Positions 28,467 to 36,599 of a stretch of DNA of 37,089 bases are shown in pieces. Under the pieces are notes generated by a model that searched no databases, was not told where the DNA came from, and was given only the letters and a program-made list of their open reading frames with translations. The translations under genes and the position numbers were made by a program. The stretch's first letter is position 1. Each line of letters opens with the position of its first letter. The stretch comes from Bacteroidota bacterium. GTDB lineage: Bacteria; Bacteroidota; Rhodothermia; Rhodothermales; Salinibacteraceae. Location: contig JAAAOI010000167.1 in assembly GCA_009908945.1 (NCBI GenBank), positions 1 to 37,089 of the forward strand, written 5' to 3'.

Positions 28467-29963
28467 TCAGCCCTCCACCTCCAACTCCTCCTGTATCCCG
28501 CTAAACTGCTCCAGGGCAGCCCCCAGGTTTTCGACGATGGTGGAGGCCAGCACGTCGGGCAGTGGGAGGTTTTCGGTGTCTTCGAGGCTGTCGTCTTTCA
28601 GCCAGAAGATGTCGAGGTTTGTTTTGTCGCGGGCCACGAGGTCGTCATAGTCGAACGACCGGAAGCGCTCGCTCTCCTCCCGGTTGTGCCGCTCGCCCGG
28701 ATTGTAGCACGCGATGAAGTCCTCCAGGTCGCTGAGGGTGAGCGGGTTGCGCTTTAGCGTGAAGTGCTTGTTCGTGCGCAGGTCGTAGATCCACAGCTTC
28801 TGCGTCCACGGCGTTTCGCTGGCCGATTTGCGCTCGAAAAAGAGCACGTTGGCCTTCACGCCCTGCGCGTAGAAGATGCCGGTCGGCAGGCGCAGCAGCG
28901 TGTGGACGTCGTACTGGCGCAGTAGCCGGTCGCGTACGGTTTCGCCTGAGCCACCCTCAAACAGCACGTTGTCGGGCACTACGATGGCGGTCTCGCCGCC
29001 GATGGCCAGCATGTTCGCCACGTGCTGCACAAAGTTAAGCTGCTTGTTCGAGGTGGTCGTCCAGAAGTCGTCGCGCTCGTAGGTGAGTTTCTTCGTCTCC
29101 GCCTGGCCCTGTTCGTTGACGATCGTGAAGCTGCTCTTCTTGCCGAACGGCGGATTGGTGAGCACGATGTCGTAGCGCTGATCAGGGAGCTCCAGTAGGG
29201 CATCGCCGACAACCACGGGTGGTTGCTGAGCGTCGGTGATGGCATCCGAGCCGATGCCGTGCAGGTACAGGTTCATGGTGCACAGCCGCGCGGTGTTGTC
29301 CACAATCTCCCAGCCCTGAAAGGTCTCCCCGCGAAGCGCCTCGTGCTCGTCCCGTGTGAGGTTGGGATAGTGTTCGGTGATGAAGTCCTTGGCAGCCAGG
29401 AAGAACCCGCCCGTGCCACAGGCCGGATCGGCGATGGTTTGGCCGGGCTCGGGCGCGATAGCCTCCACCATCGCCTGGATAAGCGGGCGCGGCGTGAAGT
29501 ACTGGCCGGCGCCACTCTTCGTATCCTGCGCGTTTTTCTCCAGCAGGCCCTCGTAGATGTCGCCCTTCACATCCACGTCCAGCCCCATCCACGTTTCCTC
29601 GTCGATGTACTCGATGAGGCGCCGAAGCCTCGCGGGGTTCTGAATGCGGTTCTGGCTTTTGCGGAAGATGATGCCGAGCATCCCCCCTTCGTTCTGCAGG
29701 GCCTGCAACGTTTCGATGTAGTGCTGCTCCAGCTCCGCGCCCTTTCGCTCGTGGCCCGCCTCATCCCGCAGGAGGCGCTCCCACTGGTACGCTTCGGGGA
29801 TGGGCGACTCCTCACCGAGGTATTCCCGCCGCTCCTGATCCATCTTCAGGAAGAGCAGATACGTGAGCTGCTCCACATAGTCGCCATAACTTACGCCGTC
29901 GTCCCGCAAGACGTGGCAGTAGTTCCAGAGGCGCTGTACGATTTGAGGGGAGTTGTTGGACAT
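28467..29963 (-). CDS. hsdM: Type I restriction-modification methyltransferase (M) subunit
   Basis: 498 residues. Adenine-N6 methyltransferase that protects host DNA as part of the HsdM2-HsdS complex. Seen: the HsdM N-terminal helical domain (MSNNSPQIVQRLWNYCHVLRDDG, then LTYLLFLKMDQERREYLGEE in sequence), the gate motif YFTPRPLIQAMVEA, AdoMet motif I DPACGTGGFFLAA (179-191), and catalytic motif IV NPPF (270-273). The C-terminal region contacts HsdS. This is the last gene of the minus-strand unit, 22 bp after the GIY-YIG gene. It stands away from hsdS and hsdR, with two other genes in between, which is uncommon. All residues needed for activity appear intact. Confidence 0.96.
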   Translation of the reverse strand: MSNNSPQIVQRLWNYCHVLRDDGVSYGDYVEQLTYLLFLKMDQERREYLGEESPIPEAYQWERLLRDEAGHERKGAELEQHYIETLQALQNEGGMLGIIFRKSQNRIQNPARLRRLIEYIDEETWMGLDVDVKGDIYEGLLEKNAQDTKSGAGQYFTPRPLIQAMVEAIAPEPGQTIADPACGTGGFFLAAKDFITEHYPNLTRDEHEALRGETFQGWEIVDNTARLCTMNLYLHGIGSDAITDAQQPPVVVGDALLELPDQRYDIVLTNPPFGKKSSFTIVNEQGQAETKKLTYERDDFWTTTSNKQLNFVQHVANMLAIGGETAIVVPDNVLFEGGSGETVRDRLLRQYDVHTLLRLPTGIFYAQGVKANVLFFERKSASETPWTQKLWIYDLRTNKHFTLKRNPLTLSDLEDFIACYNPGERHNREESERFRSFDYDDLVARDKTNLDIFWLKDDSLEDTENLPLPDVLASTIVENLGAALEQFSGIQEELEVEG

Positions 29964-29985
29964 AAAGGTAAATCAGGTTGTGTGT

Positions 29986-30834
29986 TTATTGACGTTCAAG
30001 CTCATCGAGTGTCTGCCCCGCTCTGTTGCGCCACTGCTTCCAGCCGTTGGCCGGGCGTCCCTGTACGGTCTGTGCTGCTGCACTCGGAGAGGTGAACACG
30101 TAGTCTTCCGAAAAAATGAGATGGTCGCCATTTTCAATCAAGAGGCCATCTTCGCGGAGTTTCTGTCTTAGGCTACGCACCCACTCCGCCTTATCGTTGA
30201 TGTCGTCACGCCGGGCCTGGGAGCCCTTGAATACAACGAAACCATCTTCCGTGTATTCACCGCTGGCCTCTATGCCGAGCTTCTGGACGCCGCAGTACAG
30301 CACTTCCCGTTTCTCCGCCGGGTCCCCGGCCTCTTGCAAGACCGGAAAACCGAGCGTAGAAAGCAGGATGCGGGTGGTGCCAATATAATCGTAGAGATCA
30401 GCCTTGGTGGGCTCGGCCAGATAGGGCTCGCCCGGAGCTACTGAGTTTTCGAGATGGTAGCGCCCTATTTCTTGCGCCTGCTGGAGAAAATACCACTCCA
30501 GGTACCGGGCCTGCGCTTTATCGAAGGCACCTGTTTTCGATGAGATAATAACGGCCGTCGTCCAGAAGTCCTTTGACTGGTTATGTTGGCGAACCCGTTG
30601 GTAGCAGTCTTCGGCCTCCCCGATGTAAACATGGGGTTTGGCCGAGTCCTCGACATCACCAAAGAGGAAGTATACCCCCACGGTCTGGGGCTCTGGACGA
30701 ACATCAGCTGCACGGACTTTACTCCGCGGTATCTGAATAGCGTGGATGGTGCGACTGGTAATTTCCGCAATGCGGATACTCCGCGCGTTTCCGTCCGGCA
30801 GGAAAATCTGAATGGTTTTGGGTTGGACAGCCAT
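29986..30834 (-). CDS. GIY-YIG nuclease-like protein with C-terminal DUF4357
   Basis: 282 residues from ATG 30834 (GTG 30843 is alternative). The central region (about 50-130) has the GIY-YIG order: GVYFLF (53-58), VYIGEAEDCYQRVRQH (69-84) with Arg, then an acidic helix QARYLEWYFLQQA with a likely metal-binding Glu (113) and a terminal Asn (130). The motif Tyr-Ile-Gly is kept, so nuclease activity is plausible. The last ~55 residues (YVFTSPSAAAQTVQGRPANG and WKQWRNRAGQTLDELE) match DUF4357, a domain often found beside restriction systems. It lies between the SIR2-like gene and hsdM. Role within the R-M system, as an extra nuclease or regulator, is not known. Confidence 0.88.
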   Translation of the reverse strand: MAVQPKTIQIFLPDGNARSIRIAEITSRTIHAIQIPRSKVRAADVRPEPQTVGVYFLFGDVEDSAKPHVYIGEAEDCYQRVRQHNQSKDFWTTAVIISSKTGAFDKAQARYLEWYFLQQAQEIGRYHLENSVAPGEPYLAEPTKADLYDYIGTTRILLSTLGFPVLQEAGDPAEKREVLYCGVQKLGIEASGEYTEDGFVVFKGSQARRDDINDKAEWVRSLRQKLREDGLLIENGDHLIFSEDYVFTSPSAAAQTVQGRPANGWKQWRNRAGQTLDELERQ

Positions 30835-30975
30835 AGATGGCACTTCGGCTATTAGGAAGTCACGGACCAGCTGGAAGAAGCGATTCAGTCACCGCCATTC
30901 CGGAGGACGCGGCAATAACTCGCCACTATCCTCCGTGAACGGTACAACGTCTGTACACTCAGTGCCGTGTTCTTT

Positions 30976-32199
30976 TTACGAAAACAGTTCCTCAATTCCT
31001 TGTTCGCTACCCACAGGCATCAACTCAATGCGGTCTGAATCTTCGCTCACACTGTAATCTGCCCATAACGCATGCTCTCTCTTCTCGATTCCTGGTCGAT
31101 CTACGACGACCATAGTTCGACTTGGGTCTCTATTCATCCATCGAAATATAACATGGTTAATATGTTTATCACCAAATGAGTACCCGATTGAGACGAGCTC
31201 ATCGCATGCTTCCAGTCTCCTCTCAAAGGCTCTAAATAGCTCAAGAAAGGGGCCTTCCTCTGTTAGTTTGTTTCCAGAACCAAAAATAAGGGCTGGCTCA
31301 GACTTTGGCCCAGAGTACACTTTACTTATGTCGACTCTCTCGATCGTACGCTGCGGAAATATTTTTCCATCATTCTGGCTCTTCAAATTCAGGTCCGAGA
31401 AAAGCCAGTCAATTGATCCGTGGAGTTTGAGTAATTCAATTCCATACGCAACCGGCTCAAGCAAACTGTTTTGACGCCAGCGCTCTAAGCCTAAGTCAAC
31501 ACCCACTCCTAAACGATTCCCCGCCACCTCAACGGTATTGTCATAATTCAATGAGGCGATAGTTAATGCATTCATTTTTCCCATCTGTACCAGAGGATCC
31601 AAATAAGCGGTCTTACCCTCATCGTCAACCCAAACAAAATTCTTCAGGACCACTGTCAATTGTTTTGCTGCCTCGGCATAAGCATCCCTATGCCATGGCA
31701 TGGCATGGCTCTGAAAATAGTTCTTAAGCTCGCTTACAAATCTCCTTGCCACGAACCTAAAATCCGGAAGACGTGCGGATGTGTTCGGCTTGTCCCTCGC
31801 GGCTGCTTCAAGTGCGCGCTCAAATTCGTCTTCAAGCCTTCTTTCTTTGTCATGCGTATGGTCTCTTTTATCGATTTCCTCAACTCCTTTATGCCACTGC
31901 GTCACAAAAGGCGCAATATCGAGTTCGCTGCGTTGAGCAAGCATTCTAATGGATGCTATCAAATCCTCGATATTTATATTCTTGAGCGGATTCTTTCCCT
32001 GGTTTCCGGCCCTCATAGCGAGACCTCCCGCGACAAATCGAACCACGTCGACATGTCTGGTCCTCAACGGTTGAGCAATTCCAGGCGTGAAGCGCTCAAT
32101 TTCGAGAATCTTCTCGGTCATTTGCGTAGCCGTCGGAATACCCGCAGGGACGGATGCACCCGCACCAAGCAAAACAAAAGTTGGGTTTCTTGATGACAT
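30976..32199 (-). CDS. SIR2-like domain protein, putative NAD-degrading defence effector
   Basis: 407 residues. SIR2_2-type Rossmann core: N-terminal FVLLGAGASVPAGIPTA with GAGAS at 12-16, ASLNYDNTVEV (216-226) containing the family Asn and Asp, LLKLHGSIDWLF with the catalytic-type His260, and VSIGYSFGDKHINHVI (337-352). Family members in defence islands hydrolyse NAD when phage is sensed and kill or arrest the cell. Between the motifs lies a helical insert (residues 75-180) that may carry the sensor or multimer contact. No signal peptide or membrane segment is seen. It lies alone between hsdS (141 bp upstream) and the GIY-YIG gene (141 bp downstream), with a palindrome just before its ATG. 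Base composition is clearly more AT-rich than neighbours, suggesting recent transfer. Function is inferred from family. Confidence 0.85.
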   Translation of the reverse strand: MSSRNPTFVLLGAGASVPAGIPTATQMTEKILEIERFTPGIAQPLRTRHVDVVRFVAGGLAMRAGNQGKNPLKNINIEDLIASIRMLAQRSELDIAPFVTQWHKGVEEIDKRDHTHDKERRLEDEFERALEAAARDKPNTSARLPDFRFVARRFVSELKNYFQSHAMPWHRDAYAEAAKQLTVVLKNFVWVDDEGKTAYLDPLVQMGKMNALTIASLNYDNTVEVAGNRLGVGVDLGLERWRQNSLLEPVAYGIELLKLHGSIDWLFSDLNLKSQNDGKIFPQRTIERVDISKVYSGPKSEPALIFGSGNKLTEEGPFLELFRAFERRLEACDELVSIGYSFGDKHINHVIFRWMNRDPSRTMVVVDRPGIEKREHALWADYSVSEDSDRIELMPVGSEQGIEELFS

Positions 32200-32221
32200 G
32201 TTGACTACTGTCGATTGGAAT

Positions 32222-32240
32222 ACTCGGGATAATTCCGAGT
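32222..32240. promoter_or_regulatory. 19-bp palindrome before the SIR2-like gene
   Basis: ACTCGGGATAATTCCGAGT is a near-perfect palindrome: 8 of 9 pairs match around a central A. It lies 22 bp upstream of the SIR2-like ATG at 32199, where it would overlap the promoter or early leader. It could be an operator or a short RNA hairpin. Confidence 0.5.
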
Positions 32241-32340
32241 TGGCTCAGTATAACATCGGGGGAATGATAGGCTTGTCCTGGCAGAGCTCTGTAGCAGTTT
32301 AGCATCTTGCGCAACTGAATCAGACGTCCAATGACGATCG

Positions 32341-33828
32341 CTACAGGTCCATCGTCACCTGACCGGTAGGCTCGGCGGTGGGTTGGGGCGCGGGTGCGCT
32401 GTCTGGATCGGGTGCAACCAACGTCCCACTAAACGCCTGCTTCAAGATGCTCTGCCGCAACCGCTCGGCGCGCTGCAGTCCGCGGTCAATGGTGGCGGCG
32501 GTATCATCGGCAACGGACAGGAGACGCTCGACTTCGGCGACGATTTGTTTTTGTTCGGCGAGGGGTGAAAGGGGAATCGGTATTTTCTGCGTTATCCCTT
32601 TATTTAGTGCTTTCTGATTATTTCCTGATCCGAGTCTCCTAAGTGCCTGATACTGGCTCTCCAGGTAGAAATACACGAACATTGGAGGTACGTCCGACAT
32701 GGAGACACGAATCGCCGCCGAGTTCTGACTGTGGGCTGCTGGTACCTCCAGCTTAGCTACCATTCCCCTGGTCGGTCCCTGCCCTATCATACCCAGCAAC
32801 AGAGTACCAGCGGGATGAACGTCGGTCGAGCAATTGTTCAGTCCCTCTTCGGTTATCGTCTCCTCAGTATCGGTAATGCTTCGTTGATTGATTTCGCTAC
32901 TATTAGCCCACCTGATCTCTCCATCCCAATACTCTTCTCTTGATCTACGTGGCGTAGCACCGACGTGAACATCAAAGGCTTGGCCTAAGGAAGTCCAAAC
33001 CCACCCCTCAGGCAGCGCTGGTAAATCCTCGTTATCTGGTGACTCCGGCTCTTTGTACCGCTTCTTCCACCCGCTCGGCGGCTCCTTGCCCTTCGCTTCG
33101 TATTTGGCGCGATAGTCATTCTCCCACTGCACCCGCCGCTCCTCCAGAATCCGCTCCAGCAGCTCCTCGGCGGGTTCGGGGTCGTGGGACTGGCGCCAGT
33201 CGGCGGTGAGGCGGCCTTCGACGGCGGCCTGGAGGACGCTCTGCCGGTAGCGGTCGACCTGCCGGCGGGCGGTCTTCAGCGACGCTACCCCCGCATCCAG
33301 ATTGGAGAACAGCTCTTCGATCTTGTCGACAATCCGGTGCTGCTCCGGCAGGGGTGGGACTGGAATGGGAATTTTCTTGAATCGTGCTGCCGATAACTCC
33401 TTGAATGTCGTACCACTCGCAAAACTTTCGGCCAGTGACTTGCTTGCCAGCAAGTAATGATACACGTACTCGCTCGTAACGCTGTCTCCCGGAATTAAAT
33501 TCTTGAATCCCTGATTAGTCGAAATTGGGTTCTTTGCTATCACTGTATAGCCAATGGGCGCCCTCGAAGAAAACAGCACAGATCCTTCGGGCAGTAATCG
33601 TGCAGAACATGAGCTTAAGCCCTTCTCGGTTATGTTGCGACTTCCCTCGCGAATATACTTGCCCTGATAATCAGAAAGATCTGCGGGAGTCAGCCAAGGT
33701 ATCTTTCCACCAAAGTTAGAATCGTCTTTTGTAGAAGGCGTACTACCTGATTGGACTTCCCCGATTTCCCCAATTCTACTCCACTTCCAGTAGGCCGGAA
33801 TCGGGTAGGGCTGGCTTTGGTTACTCAT
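32341..33828 (-). CDS. hsdS: Type I restriction-modification specificity (S) subunit
   Basis: 495 residues with the usual two target-recognition domains. TRD1 is about 8-155 (YPIPAYWKWSRIGEIGEVQS and IPIPVPPLPEQHRIVDKIEE at its end), followed by a helical spacer. TRD2 is about 275-425 (LPEGWVWTSLGQAFDVHVGA, ending IPIPLSPLAEQKQIVAEVER), followed by a second helical spacer. The two PLPEQ/PLAEQ repeats are typical. It decides the bipartite DNA sequence read by both methylation and cleavage. The ATG at 33828 overlaps the hsdR stop by four bases (ATGA), so translation is coupled. The TRD DNA is more AT-rich than the spacers, consistent with TRD exchange. The target sequence cannot be read from this. 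Confidence 0.95.
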   Translation of the reverse strand: MSNQSQPYPIPAYWKWSRIGEIGEVQSGSTPSTKDDSNFGGKIPWLTPADLSDYQGKYIREGSRNITEKGLSSCSARLLPEGSVLFSSRAPIGYTVIAKNPISTNQGFKNLIPGDSVTSEYVYHYLLASKSLAESFASGTTFKELSAARFKKIPIPVPPLPEQHRIVDKIEELFSNLDAGVASLKTARRQVDRYRQSVLQAAVEGRLTADWRQSHDPEPAEELLERILEERRVQWENDYRAKYEAKGKEPPSGWKKRYKEPESPDNEDLPALPEGWVWTSLGQAFDVHVGATPRRSREEYWDGEIRWANSSEINQRSITDTEETITEEGLNNCSTDVHPAGTLLLGMIGQGPTRGMVAKLEVPAAHSQNSAAIRVSMSDVPPMFVYFYLESQYQALRRLGSGNNQKALNKGITQKIPIPLSPLAEQKQIVAEVERLLSVADDTAATIDRGLQRAERLRQSILKQAFSGTLVAPDPDSAPAPQPTAEPTGQVTMDL

Positions 33829-36599
33829 GCCGTAATCGCCTCATTCAGTTCATCCATAATGCTGGTGAGTTCATCGCGCCCAAAGAGCTTGATCGCGCGT
33901 ACGGGTCCGCCCCGGTCGTAGAAGGGCGGGTTTTGCAGGTCTTTCAGATCGATGGTCAGGTTGGCAGCCATGTAGCTTTTAATCAGCTCCAGCCATTCCA
34001 ACTGTTCGGCCGTAAAGCGCTGCTGGCGGTCCTGCTGGTCGAGCCACTCGTAAAAGCGCGCCTCCACCTCCTCCTGGTACGGGCGCAACTCGTCGTCCTC
34101 GCCCATGGCGTGGCGCACCAGCGAGATGATGTCGGTGAGGAGCCGCCTTTCGCCCGCCCCCTTTACTTTGGCGCGCTCCAACTGCGCGTAGGCGTTCCAG
34201 AGGTCCTCCGGCGTAAGGTAGAGCGGCGGTTGCTTGATAGCCTCGGCCAGCTCGCGGATCTGCTGCAGGGTCAGGTGCCGCTTCCCGTAGGGCTGGTTGT
34301 AGAAAATCTGCAGCGCAGTGATTTCGTCCTTGTGCGTTTCAATAAAGTCCTGAAACGACTCCACCGCCTTGGCTGCATGTTCCTCGGTGCCCACCGCCCC
34401 CACCTCCAGCACCTCGTCCTGGCTTACTTCGTCGAGCGTGATGTAGCTGCGCTTGCGCACCGTTTCGATGGTCTTCCGCACGGCAGGGTCGTCGATGACG
34501 CGGCAGGCCTCGTCGATCAGGTCGGCGGCCACCGCCTCCAGCTGCTCCTCCGAGGGACTGTCGGTTTCGTATCGGGCTTTGGCCTCCTTCACCTGCGTAT
34601 CGGCGTCCGTGGCGTCAATCAGTCCGTTGATGAGATCGGGCAGCGAATCCGCTTCGTGGCCGCGCTCCTCGGCGCTTTGCTCCAGCGCTTCGGTGATCTC
34701 CTTCCGGTCGCTCCGCGTGAGCCCCTGGTTCATCCGGGCGAGGCGGTCGGCGAGGGAGCAGAGGCTGTCCTCATTCCGCATCGACCCCAGCGCAATGCCG
34801 CGCATCAGCTTATCGAACAACACCGACGGCTTCCGGTCCAGCGGCTGTGTATCCGTTTTGTCGTTCTCCGTGACGCCCACCGCATCCACCAGCACAAAGT
34901 GGTCCTTGATCTTCGCATCGCCCGTCACCGCCTGCAGGTCCGTCGGGTCGATGGTGCGCGTGCCGCGGCCTTTCATCTGGTCGAAGTATACGCTCGACTT
35001 CACGTCGCGCAGGAAGAGCAGCACCTCCAGCGGCTTGATGTCGGTGCCCGTCGCGATCATATCCACCGACACCACAATGCGCGGCAGGGGCGAGTTGCGA
35101 AACTGCTTGATGACGGCCTCGGGGTCCTGCACGGTGTAGGTCACCTTTTTCGCGAACTCGTTTCCGCGGCCAAACTCTTCGCGGACGATGGCCAGCACCT
35201 CTTCGGCGTGGTTGTCATCTTTGCAGAAGATGAGCGTTTTGGGGACCTGCGAACGGTTCGGGAAGATGTCCGTGCAGATGCGGTCCCGAAAGGCCTTGAT
35301 GACGGTCCGGATCTGGTCGATGGAGGTCACCGACCGGTCGAGTTGCTTCGCGGTGTACTCCAGCTCCTCATCAAGCTCCTGAATGCGCTGGCGTCGCGTC
35401 TTCTTCTCGCGCTGCACCACCTGCTGCCCCGCCTCAATGGCGCTTCCTTCCTCCGATATTTTTGTGCGGATGCGGTAGATGTTGTACCCCACATTTACCC
35501 CGTCGGCCACGGAGCGCTCGTAAGGATATTCGCTCACCATGTTTTGGTTGAAGAAGCCGAATGTTTGCTTCGAAGGCGTGGCGGTCAGCCCGATGACGAA
35601 GGCGTCGAAATACTCGATGACCTGTCGCCAGAGGTTGTAGATGGAGCGATGCGACTCATCCACAATCACAAAGTCGAACGTCTCCGGCGGGATATCCGGG
35701 TTGTAGGCCACATCCTGCACCGTGCCCTCCGGCGTGTGCTCATAGAGGGACTGTTCTTCGTCGAGGGGATCCAGCTCACGCCCCCGCAGCATCGAGTAGA
35801 CGCGTTGAATGGTGGAGATGCACACGTCAGACACCCCCTCCACCGCATGCGACTGTAGCAGCTGCACGTTGTAGAGCTCCGTAAACTTGCGCCCGTCATC
35901 CGCCGTGGTGTACTGCTGAAACTCCTTTTCCGTCTGCCGCCCGAGGTTGGTACGATCCACGAGAAACAGGATGCGGTGGGCGTTGGCGTGCTTCAGCAGG
36001 CGGTAGGCCTGCGTCACGGCCATGAACGTTTTCCCAGCCCCCGTGGCCATCTGCACCAGCGCCCGCGGCCGGTTCTCGGCGAGGGAGCGCTCCAGCCCCG
36101 TGATAGCCTGAAACTGGCAGTCGCGCAGGGTGCCCCGCTGGATCGGCGGCATGGTTTGCAGGCGGGTGCGGAGCGTCTGGTCCTGCCCGCTCCAGCGTGC
36201 GAGCGTCTCAGGCTGGTGGAAGTGAAAGACGCGCCGCGAGCGGCTGTGCGGGTCGCGGGTGTCCCGAAAGTTGGTTTCGGTGCCGGTCGACTCGTACGCA
36301 AACGGCAGCGGCAGCTCCACGTGCGGCACATCCGCCGGCAACCCTTTCACGTACTTGCCCGACTGCTCCGCCACGCCGCTCAGCGTGGTGCCCTCCTTCT
36401 TCGCCTCGATGACGCCCACGGCCTGGCGGTCAACAAACAGCACATAGTCGGCCGCGCCCGTCGCCAGCGAGAACTCCCGCAGCGCCACGCCTTGCCCGGC
36501 ACTAAGGTCGAGCGCCGAGGCATCCTGCACCACCCAGCCCGCCTCCGCCAGCATGGCATCGATGCGCTTGCGCGCGCGGCCTTCAGGGGTGGACGGCAT
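33825..36599 (-). CDS. hsdR: Type I restriction endonuclease (R) subunit
   Basis: 924 residues. Translocating SF2 ATPase with an N-terminal nuclease. Seen: the PD-(D/E)xK nuclease with Asp51 (ADYVLFVD) and Glu65-x-Lys67 (VIEAKKEG), Walker A ATGAGKT (185-191), DESH (314-317) for motif II, LTATP (338-342) for motif III, and the later SVDMIATGTDIKPLEV and FDQMKGRGTR helicase motifs. The C-terminal helical region binds HsdM. First gene of the unit, ATG at 36599. The stop codon overlaps hsdS. Length is in the normal range for the family (about 900-1100), and every key residue appears to be intact, so the system is probably active if hsdM and hsdS are expressed. Confidence 0.96.
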   Translation of the reverse strand: MPSTPEGRARKRIDAMLAEAGWVVQDASALDLSAGQGVALREFSLATGAADYVLFVDRQAVGVIEAKKEGTTLSGVAEQSGKYVKGLPADVPHVELPLPFAYESTGTETNFRDTRDPHSRSRRVFHFHQPETLARWSGQDQTLRTRLQTMPPIQRGTLRDCQFQAITGLERSLAENRPRALVQMATGAGKTFMAVTQAYRLLKHANAHRILFLVDRTNLGRQTEKEFQQYTTADDGRKFTELYNVQLLQSHAVEGVSDVCISTIQRVYSMLRGRELDPLDEEQSLYEHTPEGTVQDVAYNPDIPPETFDFVIVDESHRSIYNLWRQVIEYFDAFVIGLTATPSKQTFGFFNQNMVSEYPYERSVADGVNVGYNIYRIRTKISEEGSAIEAGQQVVQREKKTRRQRIQELDEELEYTAKQLDRSVTSIDQIRTVIKAFRDRICTDIFPNRSQVPKTLIFCKDDNHAEEVLAIVREEFGRGNEFAKKVTYTVQDPEAVIKQFRNSPLPRIVVSVDMIATGTDIKPLEVLLFLRDVKSSVYFDQMKGRGTRTIDPTDLQAVTGDAKIKDHFVLVDAVGVTENDKTDTQPLDRKPSVLFDKLMRGIALGSMRNEDSLCSLADRLARMNQGLTRSDRKEITEALEQSAEERGHEADSLPDLINGLIDATDADTQVKEAKARYETDSPSEEQLEAVAADLIDEACRVIDDPAVRKTIETVRKRSYITLDEVSQDEVLEVGAVGTEEHAAKAVESFQDFIETHKDEITALQIFYNQPYGKRHLTLQQIRELAEAIKQPPLYLTPEDLWNAYAQLERAKVKGAGERRLLTDIISLVRHAMGEDDELRPYQEEVEARFYEWLDQQDRQQRFTAEQLEWLELIKSYMAANLTIDLKDLQNPPFYDRGGPVRAIKLFGRDELTSIMDELNEAITA

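Noticed and set aside
33933-35858. Long open frame antisense to hsdR
   Set aside because: It is the reverse-strand shadow of a GC-rich helicase gene. Its translation is Val/His/Leu/Arg-rich, with no domain motifs, while hsdR has clear motifs.
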